The translations under genes and the position numbers were made by a program. A DNA stretch of 64,000 nt from Subdoligranulum variabile. Lineage in GTDB: Bacteria; Bacillota; Clostridia; Oscillospirales; Ruminococcaceae. This document shows positions 1 to 8,209 of this stretch, piece by piece; the stretch's first letter is position 1; each line of letters starts with the position of its first letter. The stretch spans positions 16,996 through 80,995 of the forward strand of contig QAKI01000049.1 in the NCBI GenBank assembly GCA_003343905.1, in the 5' to 3' direction. The notes beneath the pieces were generated by a model. It saw only the letters and a program-made list of their open reading frames with translations. It made no database searches and was not told where the DNA came from.

Positions 1-159
1 ACGATCTGCCGCCCGCCGCTGACCAGTTACCGCGTGGACGTAGGGGAGATGGCGGCTTCTGCCATCGGCCTGATTCGCCGCAAGATGGCGCGCAAGAAGC
101 CGATCGCCCCCACGGTCCTGGTCCCCGGCGCCCTGGTTTTGCGCGAATCTACCCGCTGA
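1..159 (+). CDS. LacI-family transcriptional regulator, C-terminal end (partial)
   Basis: Reading frame 1 is open from the window edge to a TGA at 157-159 and encodes 52 residues. It contains PPLTSYRVDVGEMA followed near the end by VPGALVLREST. This matches the C-terminal end of LacI/GalR repressors, where the effector-binding domain finishes with a conserved G-x-LV-x-R-x-S-T. The DNA-binding part lies outside the window. Its position just upstream of the mannan-oligosaccharide transporter, separated only by a terminator and a promoter with a palindrome in its spacer, suggests that it is the local sugar-responsive repressor; that role is inferred. Confidence 0.8.
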   Translation, partial: TICRPPLTSYRVDVGEMAASAIGLIRRKMARKKPIAPTVLVPGALVLRESTR

Positions 160-180
160 CGGACTTATTATTTTAACTTA

Positions 181-216
181 AACGCAGACTAAATGAAAAT
201 TTAGCCTGCGTTTTTT
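181..216 (+). terminator. Rho-independent terminator of the LacI-type gene
   Basis: A 14-bp stem (AACGCAGACTAAAT at 181-194 with ATTTAGCCTGCGTT at 199-212, one mismatch) closes a GAAA loop and runs into a T tract. It lies 21 bases after the stop codon of the regulator. Confidence 0.85.
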
Positions 217-309
217 CTGTTTTTTGACCCTTTTTGTTGCGCTATTTCACAGAGAATGCCCCGCGTTTTTGCTCATTTTACCAAACTTTTACTTGCTGCC
301 GCGAATCTA

Positions 310-338
310 TTGACTTAAATTAAGCTAAGTGGTATGCT
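310..338 (+). promoter_or_regulatory. Sigma-A promoter of the mannan-oligosaccharide operon with operator-like palindrome
   Basis: TTGACT (310-315) and TATGCT (333-338) are 17 bp apart. Between them lies the perfect 11-bp palindrome CTTAAATTAAG (314-324), inside a wider inverted repeat ACTTA-N8-TAAGT (313-330). A repressor bound there would block RNA polymerase. The upstream LacI-type regulator is the obvious candidate, but this is inference. About 175 bases separate the promoter from the first gene; besides the AAGGAGG ribosome binding site just before that gene I see no other clear element in them. Confidence 0.7.
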
Positions 339-512
339 AAATGCGGATTAAGAAACCGGCTGCGAGACCGGACGGAACCCCATTCCAAAGTCGTATCTTC
401 GGTATGGCGGCAGAGCGGCATGACCGCTGCCCCGCCGCAAATGCTCCGCCTTTCGCCTCAAAGTTCCGTTTCGCGTTCGTCCCGTTTGTTTTACATCAAA
501 AAGGAGGAAACC

Positions 513-1904
513 ATGAAAAAAGCAATGGCACTTACCCTGGCCGCTGCCATGACCGCGTCGCTGCTGGCAGGCTGCGGCGGTGCAGAGTCCAACGGCACGT
601 CGGAAGCTACGGCGGAAACGTCCGGCAGCGAGGCGGCCGCCAACCTGCCCACCATTGATTCCATCAAGCTGGGCGAGGATTACCAGGACATCACCGCGAC
701 CATCCACATCCTGACTAACCGCACCGACGTGGTGGACACCGTCTACGCCGGGTACGCCGAACAGTTCCATGAACTGTACCCGAACATCACGGTGGAGTAT
801 GAGGGCGTCACCGACTATGAGGAATCGCTGACGCTGCGCCTGACCACCGGCGACTGGGGCGACATCTGCTTCATCCCCGCGACGGTCGCCAAGGCGGATA
901 TGGCCAACTACTTCATCCCGCTGGGCACGCTGGACGCACTGGACCCCATCTACAACTTCGCGGCCGACAAAGCCTATGACGGCAAGGTGTACGGCATCGC
1001 CAACGGCGGCAACGCGGACGGCGTGGTCTACAACAAGCGCATATGGGAGGAAGCCGGCATCACCGAGATGCCCGCCACCCCCGACGAGTTCCTGGAGGAC
1101 CTGCAGAAGATCAGCGACAACACCGATGCGATCCCCCTGTACACCAACTTCCAGGCAGGCTGGACCGCCGGCGCCTGGGATAACTACATCTTCGGTTCTG
1201 CTACCGGCGACCCGGAGTTCCACAACAAGATGCCCCACATGGCGAACCCCTTCAGCAACCGCGGCGACAGCACCGGCCCCTACGCTGTCTACTACACGCT
1301 GTATGAAGCCGTTGCCCGCAAACTGGTCGAGGATGACCCCATGTCCACCGACTGGGAAGCCAGCAAGGGCATGATCAACCGCGGCGAGATCGCCACCATG
1401 GTCCTGGGCAGCTGGGCTGTGCAGCAGTGCAAGGACGCGGGCGATACCCCGGACGACATCGCCTATATGCCGTTCCCCATCACCGTGGACGGCCAGCGTT
1501 ACGCGGGCGCCAGCTCCAACTACGCCTACGCCATCAACAAGAACTCCAGCACCGACAACCAGATCGCTTCGATGCTGTACGTCAAGTGGCTGCTGGATGA
1601 GTCCAGCATCTTTGAGGACGAGGGCTGCACCCCCGCCCGCAAGGACGGCGCGATGCCGGACTTCCTCTCTGACTTCGAGGGCGTCACCCTGATCAGCAAC
1701 GCCGCCCCGCCGGCCGGTGAAGAAAGCCTGTTCGACGATGTGAACCTCCAGTCCGAGGTGGGCATCAACTCCGATAACTACCCGAAGCTGGAAATCATCG
1801 AAGCCGCGCTCACGGGCAGCCGCACGCTGGACGAGATCATGGACGACTGGAACGCCAAGTGGAGCGACGCACAGGAAACGCTCGGCGTGGATGTGACCAT
1901 GTAA
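513..1904 (+). CDS. ABC transporter sugar-binding lipoprotein (mannooligosaccharide type)
   Basis: This 463-residue extracellular solute-binding protein of the SBP_bac_1 (MalE-like) family captures oligosaccharides for the two permeases downstream. The start is the ATG at 513, preceded by AAGGAGGAA; an upstream in-frame ATG at 420 has no such site. Residues 1-20 form a lipoprotein signal peptide ending in the lipobox LAGC, so Cys21 should be lipidated, and a Ser/Thr/Glu-rich linker follows. Conserved family segments such as GEIATMVLGSWAV lie in the second half. The enzymes that follow make beta-1,4-mannooligosaccharides the likely ligand. No ABC ATPase is encoded nearby, so a shared MsmX/UgpC-type ATPase elsewhere is presumably used. 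Confidence 0.88.
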   Translation: MKKAMALTLAAAMTASLLAGCGGAESNGTSEATAETSGSEAAANLPTIDSIKLGEDYQDITATIHILTNRTDVVDTVYAGYAEQFHELYPNITVEYEGVTDYEESLTLRLTTGDWGDICFIPATVAKADMANYFIPLGTLDALDPIYNFAADKAYDGKVYGIANGGNADGVVYNKRIWEEAGITEMPATPDEFLEDLQKISDNTDAIPLYTNFQAGWTAGAWDNYIFGSATGDPEFHNKMPHMANPFSNRGDSTGPYAVYYTLYEAVARKLVEDDPMSTDWEASKGMINRGEIATMVLGSWAVQQCKDAGDTPDDIAYMPFPITVDGQRYAGASSNYAYAINKNSSTDNQIASMLYVKWLLDESSIFEDEGCTPARKDGAMPDFLSDFEGVTLISNAAPPAGEESLFDDVNLQSEVGINSDNYPKLEIIEAALTGSRTLDEIMDDWNAKWSDAQETLGVDVTM

Positions 1905-1963
1905 GCCGGACGGCCCAGACAATGTTTCTTTCCGGGTGCCAAGTTACCCGATCACCCCTGTTT

Positions 1964-2004
1964 GGCCGGGCAGCCGTTTGACCGGCTGCCCGGCCCTTAT
2001 TTTT
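1964..2004 (+). terminator. Intra-operon hairpin between binding protein and permeases
   Basis: A perfect 13-bp GC-rich stem (1964-1976 with 1983-1995) with a six-base loop is followed by CTTATTTTT. It sits between the binding-protein gene and the first permease. Such partial terminators, or mRNA-stabilising hairpins, are a known way to give more binding protein than permease. The permease ribosome binding site AAAGGAGG follows directly. Confidence 0.7.
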
Positions 2005-2020
2005 GAAAGGAGGTTCTGCA

Positions 2021-3052
2021 ATGAGCTCCATGTCAAAAGCAGCGGTCAAACCGCGCCGCTCATTCCGGGAATATATCCGGGCAGACAAGACCCAGCGCAG
2101 GCTGGTCATGATCGCCTTCATGGCTGTGCCGCTGATCCTGCTGGCCATGTTCACCTATGTGCCGTTCCTGGAAATGATCCATTTCAGCTTCTATAACCGC
2201 AACTACCTCAGCGAAGGCAAGTTCATCGGGATCGACAACTATATCGAGGTATTCAGCCGGCCGGAGATCTTCGGTTCGCTGCTGGTCAGTCTTTACTATA
2301 TGGCAGGCGCGCTGGTGCAGCTTGCGCTGGCACTGTTCTTCGCTTCCCTGATGGTGTTCAAGGTCAAGGGCGAAGGCATTTTCAAAGCGTGCATGTTCTT
2401 CCCGTACCTGATCTGCGGTATCGCGGTCGGCTTCATCTTCAAGTTCTTCTACTTCCACGGCGGCGTGCTGGACTCGATCCTGATGCTGTTCGGCGTGCCG
2501 GAAGAAAGCCTGCCTTACTGGCTGCAGGATCAGAACATCAACAACATCGCACTGGTGGCGACCTCGGTCTGGCGGTATATGGGCCAGAACATGGTGCTGT
2601 TCCTGGGCGCCATGATGAGCGTCAACTCCGACCTGTACGAAGCCGCCGAACTGGACGGCGCGAACCGCTGGCAGCAGTTCCGCTTCATCATCCTGCCGTC
2701 CATTTCCAGCATCGTCACGCTGAACCTGATCACTTCCATCTCCGGCTCTCTGTCCGCCTTTGAGCCGCCGTACGTCATCACCAACGGTACCATGGGCACC
2801 GGCACCTACTTCATCATCATGAACCGCCTGGCGCACGAAAACCAGAAAGTCGGCCTTGCCTGCGCCATGGCTGTGGTGCTGCTGACCATTATCATCATCT
2901 GCACCGTAGCGCAGAAGATCATTATGCGCAAACTCTTCCCGGACAGCTCGGATGCGGAAGCCTACCGGGCCAACAAGGAAGAACGCGCCCGCCGCCGTGC
3001 GCTCCGCCAGGCAAAGCGGGAAGCCAAAGCGGCAGGGAAGGAGGCCGTCTGA
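2021..3052 (+). CDS. ABC sugar permease, MalF type
   Basis: This 343-residue inner-membrane permease of the MalF/UgpA family forms the transport channel with the next gene. Several hydrophobic spans are visible, starting with IAFMAVPLILLAMFTYVPFL. The cytoplasmic EAA loop that contacts the ATPase is present around residue 207 (EAAELDGANRWQQF). The start is the ATG at 2021, eight bases after AAAGGAGG; the frame is open back to a TTG at 2003 inside that site. The tail is rich in Arg, Lys and Ala and probably cytoplasmic. The gene overlaps the next by one base (TGATG), so the two should be translationally coupled. Confidence 0.9.
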   Translation: MSSMSKAAVKPRRSFREYIRADKTQRRLVMIAFMAVPLILLAMFTYVPFLEMIHFSFYNRNYLSEGKFIGIDNYIEVFSRPEIFGSLLVSLYYMAGALVQLALALFFASLMVFKVKGEGIFKACMFFPYLICGIAVGFIFKFFYFHGGVLDSILMLFGVPEESLPYWLQDQNINNIALVATSVWRYMGQNMVLFLGAMMSVNSDLYEAAELDGANRWQQFRFIILPSISSIVTLNLITSISGSLSAFEPPYVITNGTMGTGTYFIIMNRLAHENQKVGLACAMAVVLLTIIIICTVAQKIIMRKLFPDSSDAEAYRANKEERARRRALRQAKREAKAAGKEAV

Positions 3053-3900
3053 TGAAAACAAGGGAACTGCGCATCGGCGATCTGATCTTCAGCATCTTCA
3101 AGTATGCGATTCTGATCTTTACCACTTTTGTCTGCCTTGTGCCGGTCGTCGTCTGCGTATTCACCGCATTCAAGAGCACGGACGAATACAACAGCACCAG
3201 CGTTCTGGACCTTCCCAGCTCCTTTACCTACTTTGATAACTTTGTGGAAGCGTTCACTCGCGCCAATATGCTGCAGGGCTTCATCAATACCGGCATCGTG
3301 CTGGTCTGCGTGCTGTTTCTTTCCATCTTCATCAGCTCCATGCTGGCCTATATCCTGGACCGGTTCAAGTTCCCCGGCAACGGCATCATCCGCAACCTGT
3401 TCCTGTTTGCGTCGCTGCTGCCCGGCATTGCCACGCAGGTCACGGTCTATCAGATCATGTACAACCTGGGCCTGATCAACCACCTGTACGGTTACATTCT
3501 GGTGCTGTGCGGCACGGACATCATCTCGATCTATATCTTCCTGCAGTTCTTTGAGAATCTGCCCCGCTCGCTGGACGAAAGCGCGATCCTGGACGGCTGC
3601 ACCTACTTCGGCGTCTTTTTCAAGATCCTTCTGCCGCTGCTCAAACCCGCGATCGTTACGAGCTGCCTGCTCAAAGGCGTGTCGGTGTACAACGAATACT
3701 ATATGTCCAACCTGTACCTGACCCAGGAGAACCTCAAGACCATTTCCACGGCGCTGTACACCTTCACCGGCCCGTACGGCAGCCAGTACAACTACATCTG
3801 CGCGGGCGTCATCATCACGATTATTCCCATCCTGCTGCTGTTCCTGATCTTCCAGCGCCAGGTCTACAACGGCATGGCGGCCGGCGCGGTAAAGGAATAA
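3052..3900 (+). CDS. ABC sugar permease, MalG type
   Basis: This 282-residue MalG/UgpE-type permease is the partner of the preceding gene. It has about six hydrophobic spans and an EAA-loop equivalent near residue 174 (DESAILDGCTYFGVFF), with the usual x-x-G-A/C-x-x-x-x-x-F pattern. Its ATG overlaps the preceding stop. A strong terminator lies 45 bases downstream, so the transporter genes form a transcription unit that can be separated from the enzyme genes. Confidence 0.9.
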   Translation: MKTRELRIGDLIFSIFKYAILIFTTFVCLVPVVVCVFTAFKSTDEYNSTSVLDLPSSFTYFDNFVEAFTRANMLQGFINTGIVLVCVLFLSIFISSMLAYILDRFKFPGNGIIRNLFLFASLLPGIATQVTVYQIMYNLGLINHLYGYILVLCGTDIISIYIFLQFFENLPRSLDESAILDGCTYFGVFFKILLPLLKPAIVTSCLLKGVSVYNEYYMSNLYLTQENLKTISTALYTFTGPYGSQYNYICAGVIITIIPILLLFLIFQRQVYNGMAAGAVKE

Positions 3901-3944
3901 ACGCCCCTGTTTATCATCTGCTTTCATTCTTTTTTCTCCCGAAC

Positions 3945-3997
3945 ACGGCCGCCCGACTCCATGACTGTATGCCGGGGGTCGGGCGGCCGTTCTTTTT
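3945..3997 (+). terminator. Rho-independent terminator after the transporter genes
   Basis: ACGGCCGCCCGAC (3945-3957) pairs perfectly with GTCGGGCGGCCGT (3978-3990) and is followed by TCTTTTT. It separates the transporter genes from the catabolic genes. I see no clear promoter between it and 4091, so partial read-through is likely. Confidence 0.8.
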
Positions 3998-4090
3998 CGG
4001 CCTTCCCGCAGCGGCTTCGCCGCAGGGGAGGGCAAGGGCACGGCGGGCTGCCGCGCCTTCCATTGTGACTGTATTGTAGGAGGACACCCT

Positions 4091-5110
4091 ATGTCGAATG
4101 TACAAATTTTCTGCGATCCGCTGCCGAACATCCCCTGGCAGGAAAAACCGGCGGGGACCCATGGCCCCCTGTGGCGCTATACCGAGAACCCCATTATCCA
4201 CCGCAACCCGATCCCTGGCGTCAGCCGCATCTTCAACTCGGCCGTGCTGCCGTATGAAGGCGCCTATATCGGCGTATTCCGCGGCGAACAGGTCGACGGC
4301 ATCCCCCATATCTACCTGGGCCGGAGCGCCGACGGCATCCACTGGGACTTCGAGCCGGAAAAGATCCCCTTTGTGGACGAAAACGGCGCGCCGTTCCTTC
4401 CGCCCTACGCCTATGATCCCCGCCTGGTAAAGGTGGACGATACCTATTACATCATGTGGTGCCAGGACTTTTACGGCGCGGCCATCGGCGTGGCAAAGAC
4501 CACCGACTTCAAGACTTTCACCCGCCTGGAAAATCCCTTCGTCCCCTTCAACCGCAACGCGGTGCTGTTCCCCCGTAAGATCGGCGGGCTGTTCACCATG
4601 CTGTCCCGTCCGTCGGACTCCGGCCATACGCCCTTTGGCGACATCTTCCTGTCCCAAAGCCCGGATATGGAATTCTGGGGCCGTCACCGTCATGTGATGG
4701 GCCGCGGCTCCAACTGGTGGGAGGCCGTCAAGGTCGGCGGTGGCGCGGCCCCCATTGAGACCAGCGAAGGCTGGCTGCTGTTCTACCATGGCGTCACCAG
4801 CACCTGCAACGGCTTCGTCTATTCCATCGGCGGCGCCATCCTTGACCGCGAGGAACCCAGCAAGGTGCTCTACCGCTGCGCCGACTACCTGCTGACCCCT
4901 GAGACCGAGTACGAGGAACGCGGCTTCACGCCGAACGTCTGCTTCCCGTGCGCTTCGCTGCAGGACGCCGCCACCGGGCGCATCGCCATCTACTACGGCT
5001 GTGCCGACAGCTATGTGGGGCTGGCGTTCACCACCGTGGACGAAGTGGTCGATTACATCAAGGCTCATGACGACGCCGGTGCGGCCGACAAGGAGCTGGG
5101 CCGCCGGTAA
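4091..5110 (+). CDS. GH130 beta-1,4-mannooligosaccharide phosphorylase
   Basis: This 339-residue cytoplasmic enzyme belongs to glycoside hydrolase family 130. Members of this length in this context (GH130_2, such as the Ruminococcus albus RaMP2 type) phosphorolyse beta-1,4-mannooligosaccharides to alpha-mannose-1-phosphate and a shortened chain. Visible family features are the five-bladed-propeller segments NPIIHRNPIPGVSRIFNSAV, GVFRGEQVDGIPHIYLGRS, YDPRLVKVDDTYYIMW and a phosphate-site-like NRNAVLFPRKIGG. GAGG precedes the ATG by nine bases. The next two genes encode the other enzymes of the same pathway. The subfamily assignment rests on length and neighbours, not on a tree. Confidence 0.85.
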   Translation: MSNVQIFCDPLPNIPWQEKPAGTHGPLWRYTENPIIHRNPIPGVSRIFNSAVLPYEGAYIGVFRGEQVDGIPHIYLGRSADGIHWDFEPEKIPFVDENGAPFLPPYAYDPRLVKVDDTYYIMWCQDFYGAAIGVAKTTDFKTFTRLENPFVPFNRNAVLFPRKIGGLFTMLSRPSDSGHTPFGDIFLSQSPDMEFWGRHRHVMGRGSNWWEAVKVGGGAAPIETSEGWLLFYHGVTSTCNGFVYSIGGAILDREEPSKVLYRCADYLLTPETEYEERGFTPNVCFPCASLQDAATGRIAIYYGCADSYVGLAFTTVDEVVDYIKAHDDAGAADKELGRR

Positions 5111-5154
5111 GCGCGGCAGCCCCGACTTTTTCTGATACAAGGAGGCTTTGCCCT

Positions 5155-6336
5155 ATGCAACGGATCTCGTTGGCGGCCCGCGCCATGCTGGAAAACACGA
5201 TCCTGCCTTTCTGGATGGGTCTGCGGGACGATGTGAACGGCGGCTACTACGGCTATATGGATTTTGACCACCATCTGGACAGGCAGGCCGAAAAAGGCTG
5301 CATCCTCAACAGCCGTATTTTGTGGTTCTTCTCCCAGGCGGCGCTGGCCACCGGGCGCGGGGACCTGCGCCGCGAAGCCAAGCACGCCTACCGCTTCCTG
5401 ACCGAACACTGCCTGGACCGGCAAAACGGCGGCGTCTTTTGGAGCGTGACCTGCGACGGCCGCCCGCTGGATACCACCAAACACACCTATAACCAGGGGT
5501 TTGCGGTGTATGCGCTGTCCGCCTATTATCGCCTGACCGGCAGCAGGGAAGCCCTGGACCTGGCGCTGGAACTGTTCCGTTTGATGGAACAGCACTGTAC
5601 CGACAGCGAAGGGTATCTGGAGGCGTTCACCATCGACTGGAAGCCCCAGTCCAACGAAAAACTGTCGGAAAACGGCGTCATGGCCGCCAAAACCATGAAC
5701 ACCCTGCTGCATGTGTTTGAAGGTTATGCCGGGCTGTACCAGGCCACGGGGGACGCGGCAGTGGGCAGGGCGCTGCGCCGCATCCTGGATATTTACGCCC
5801 ACCGGGTCTACAGCCCGGAACTGCACCGGCAGCTTGTCTTTTTCGACGAACACTACCATTCCATCATCGACCTGTACAGCTACGGCCATGACATCGAATC
5901 GAGCTGGCTGATCGACTGGGGCTGCGGTTTGCTGAAAGACCCGGACCTCACGGCCCGCATCGGCGCCATCAACAGCGATCTGGCCGCGGCCATCTATGAG
6001 AAAGGCTACCGCGGGCACAGCGTCATCAACGAGTGCGAGCGCGGCGTGGATGATTTGACCCGCGTCTGGTGGGTGCAGGCCGAAGCCGTCCTGGGTTTTG
6101 TGAACGAATACGAAAAATCCGGCGAGAAAAAGTACGCCGGCGCGGCAGCGGATATCTGGCATTATATCTGCGACCACTTTGTGGACAAACGCCCCGGCGG
6201 CGAATGGTTCTGGTGCCTGAACGACAAGGGCGAGCCGGAGCCGAAAAAGCCCATCGTCGAACCCTGGAAATGCCCCTACCACAACGGCCGCCTGTGCCTG
6301 GAACTCATGAGGAGGGACCCCGATGTCCAAGTGTGA
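5155..6336 (+). CDS. Cellobiose 2-epimerase (N-acylglucosamine 2-epimerase superfamily)
   Basis: This 393-residue (alpha/alpha)6-barrel enzyme has the length of known cellobiose 2-epimerases (about 390). These convert beta-1,4-mannobiose to mannosyl-glucose, the substrate of the next enzyme. Typical segments are DVNGGYYGYMDFDHH, CILNSRILWFFSQA, HTYNQGFAVYALSAYY, ESSWLIDWG, DLTRVWWVQAEAVLGF and the C-terminal KCPYHNGRLCLEL, which supplies conserved His residues of the active site. The gene follows AAGGAGG and overlaps the next gene by 14 bases. Its position between two GH130 genes makes the mannobiose route far more likely than sialic-acid epimerisation. Confidence 0.88.
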   Translation: MQRISLAARAMLENTILPFWMGLRDDVNGGYYGYMDFDHHLDRQAEKGCILNSRILWFFSQAALATGRGDLRREAKHAYRFLTEHCLDRQNGGVFWSVTCDGRPLDTTKHTYNQGFAVYALSAYYRLTGSREALDLALELFRLMEQHCTDSEGYLEAFTIDWKPQSNEKLSENGVMAAKTMNTLLHVFEGYAGLYQATGDAAVGRALRRILDIYAHRVYSPELHRQLVFFDEHYHSIIDLYSYGHDIESSWLIDWGCGLLKDPDLTARIGAINSDLAAAIYEKGYRGHSVINECERGVDDLTRVWWVQAEAVLGFVNEYEKSGEKKYAGAAADIWHYICDHFVDKRPGGEWFWCLNDKGEPEPKKPIVEPWKCPYHNGRLCLELMRRDPDVQV

Positions 6337-7516
6337 ACTGCATCCCGAATACCTGCGGCAGAAAGCCCGCCAGGAGGCGCTGCTTTCCCGCAAAAACGAA
6401 AAGACCGATTTCTACAACGGCATCTATGACCGCTGGAAGTACCCCGTACTGACGCGGGACCACGCACCGCTGATCTGGCGGTACGATCTGGACCCTGCGA
6501 CGAACCCCTGCTTCATGGAACGGCTGGGCATCAATGCGGTGCTCAACTCCGGCGCGATCGAACTGAACGGCAAGTTCTATCTGGTGGCCCGTGTGGAGGG
6601 CAGCGACCGCAAGAGCTTCTTTGCGGTGGCCGAGAGCGATTCCCCGGTGGACGGGTTCCGCTTCTGGGACAAGCCGGTGGAACTGCCCGATACCTGCCCC
6701 GAGGAGACCAACGTCTACGATATGCGGCTGACCAAACATGAGGACGGCTGGATCTACGGCGTGTTCTGCTCTGAGAGCAAGGACCCCGCCAATCCCGACC
6801 TGTCCGCTGCGGTGGCGGCGGCCGGCATCGTCCGCACCCATGACCTGAAGACCTGGGAGCGGCTGCCCAACCTGGTCACGCTGCACAGCCCCCAGCAGCG
6901 CAACGTGGACCTGCTGCCCAACTTCGTCAATGGCCGCTACGCCTTCTTCACCCGCCCGATGGACGACTTCATCGACACCGGCTCCGGGGGCGGCATCGGC
7001 TTCGGCACCTGTGCGGACATCACCCACCCGGTCATCGACGAGGAGATCATCACCAGCCCCCGGCGTTATCATACGATCACCGAGGTCAAAAACGGCGAGG
7101 GCGCGCCGCCCATCCGCACGGAAAAGGGCTGGCTGCACATTGCCCACGGCGTGCGCAACACCGCCGCCGGCCTGCGGTATGCGATCTATGTCTTTGTCAC
7201 CGACCTGGACGAGCCCTGGAAGGTCATTGCCGAACCTTCCGGCTACCTGATCGCGCCGTTTGGCGGCGAGCGGGTGGGCGACGTGTCCAATGTGGTGTTC
7301 ACGAACGGCGCCATCGCGCGGGAAAACGGCGAGCTGTATATCTACTACGCTTCCAGCGATACGCGCGTGCATGTGGCTTCCACCACAGTGGAGAAGCTGC
7401 TGGACTACGCGTTCCACACCCCGGCCGACCCGCTGCGCAGCCGCGACTGCGTGGCCCAGCGGTGCGCGCTGATTGATAAGAACCTTGCCTTCCTGGGGAA
7501 GGCTGTACAGCAGTAA
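6323..7516 (+). CDS. GH130 4-O-beta-mannosyl-glucose phosphorylase
   Basis: This 397-residue GH130 enzyme is longer than the first GH130 in the operon and close to the GH130_1 type (about 390), which splits beta-mannosyl-1,4-glucose with phosphate into mannose-1-phosphate and glucose. It has the helical N-terminal extension (HPEYLRQKARQEALLSRKNE), then NAVLNSGAIELNGKFYLVAR, VEGSDRKSFFAVAES, NVYDMRLTKHEDGWIYG and GAPPIRTEKGWLHIAHGV. Its start lies inside the epimerase gene, with GAGGAGGGA upstream, so the two are coupled. Mannose-1-phosphate made here would enter glycolysis through the mutase at 39.9 kb and the isomerase at 8.2 kb. Confidence 0.87.
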   Translation: MSKCELHPEYLRQKARQEALLSRKNEKTDFYNGIYDRWKYPVLTRDHAPLIWRYDLDPATNPCFMERLGINAVLNSGAIELNGKFYLVARVEGSDRKSFFAVAESDSPVDGFRFWDKPVELPDTCPEETNVYDMRLTKHEDGWIYGVFCSESKDPANPDLSAAVAAAGIVRTHDLKTWERLPNLVTLHSPQQRNVDLLPNFVNGRYAFFTRPMDDFIDTGSGGGIGFGTCADITHPVIDEEIITSPRRYHTITEVKNGEGAPPIRTEKGWLHIAHGVRNTAAGLRYAIYVFVTDLDEPWKVIAEPSGYLIAPFGGERVGDVSNVVFTNGAIARENGELYIYYASSDTRVHVASTTVEKLLDYAFHTPADPLRSRDCVAQRCALIDKNLAFLGKAVQQ

Positions 7517-7564
7517 AACCGCGGCTTTGCTGCCATGACCGAATGATCGGAACAGGTGAGTGCC

Positions 7565-8194
7565 ATGAAAAACGATTTTGTTGATTCGCCCTTCTTCCGC
7601 GCCATGAACTTTATCGGGGATGTGTTCTTCCTCAATCTGTGCTGGCTTGCGGGTTGCGCGCTGGTCGTTACGGCGGGGGCTTCCACGTCGGCGGCGTTCT
7701 CGGTAGCGGGCAAGATGGCGGCCAAAGAACCCTACCGCGTTTTCCACGATTACTGGGCGGCTTTCAAGCGGGACTTCGGCCTTGCCACCCGTACCTGGCT
7801 GCTGTTTGCCGTGGTGGGCGTGCTGATTTTGGCGGATTACCAGATCGGCCTGGCCAACTCCGGCGCGGCGGGCGGCGCACTGATCGCCGCCGCGGCGGCG
7901 CTGGGCGTGGTATGGCTGTGCGCGGCAGGGGGCAGTTTCGCCCTGCTGGGCCGCTATACCTACCGCCGCTGGTCCGCCGTGGTGAAAGACGGGCTGAAAC
8001 TCTGCGTCGGCTGCCCGCACGCGGCGCTGATCTGGGCCGTGCTGATAGCGCTTCTCCCGGTGCTGTACAGCCTTTCGCTGAACCTGTTCTGGTATGTATT
8101 TCCCATCTGGCTGGTGATCGGGGGCGGCGCGACCATCACCGGGACCGCCTGGGTCCTGCGCCCCTTCTTTGCCCGGCTGGAAGACCGAACCTGA
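7565..8194 (+). CDS. YesL-like (DUF624) membrane protein
   Basis: This 209-residue integral membrane protein has about five hydrophobic spans and starts with DFVDSPFFRAMNFIGDVFFLNLCWLAG, a pattern typical of the DUF624/YesL family. Members sit in carbohydrate-utilisation operons of Firmicutes next to ABC sugar transporters, and their biochemical role is not established. The ATG at 7565 is preceded by AGGTGAG; a GTG at 7556 lies inside that site and is less likely. It is between mannan enzymes and 15 bases before manA, in the same operon. Confidence 0.8.
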   Translation: MKNDFVDSPFFRAMNFIGDVFFLNLCWLAGCALVVTAGASTSAAFSVAGKMAAKEPYRVFHDYWAAFKRDFGLATRTWLLFAVVGVLILADYQIGLANSGAAGGALIAAAAALGVVWLCAAGGSFALLGRYTYRRWSAVVKDGLKLCVGCPHAALIWAVLIALLPVLYSLSLNLFWYVFPIWLVIGGGATITGTAWVLRPFFARLEDRT

Positions 8195-8209
8195 AACGAG
8201 GCGACGATC

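Noticed and set aside
420..512. Upstream extension of the sugar-binding protein from an ATG at 420
   Set aside because: It would place 31 residues before a normal lipoprotein signal peptide. The ATG at 513 has AAGGAGGAA directly before it.
3998..4060. GC-rich inverted segments after the transporter terminator as a possible riboswitch
   Set aside because: Only short overlapping hairpins such as GCGGCTTCGCCGC are present. No known riboswitch core or conserved loop pattern could be found.
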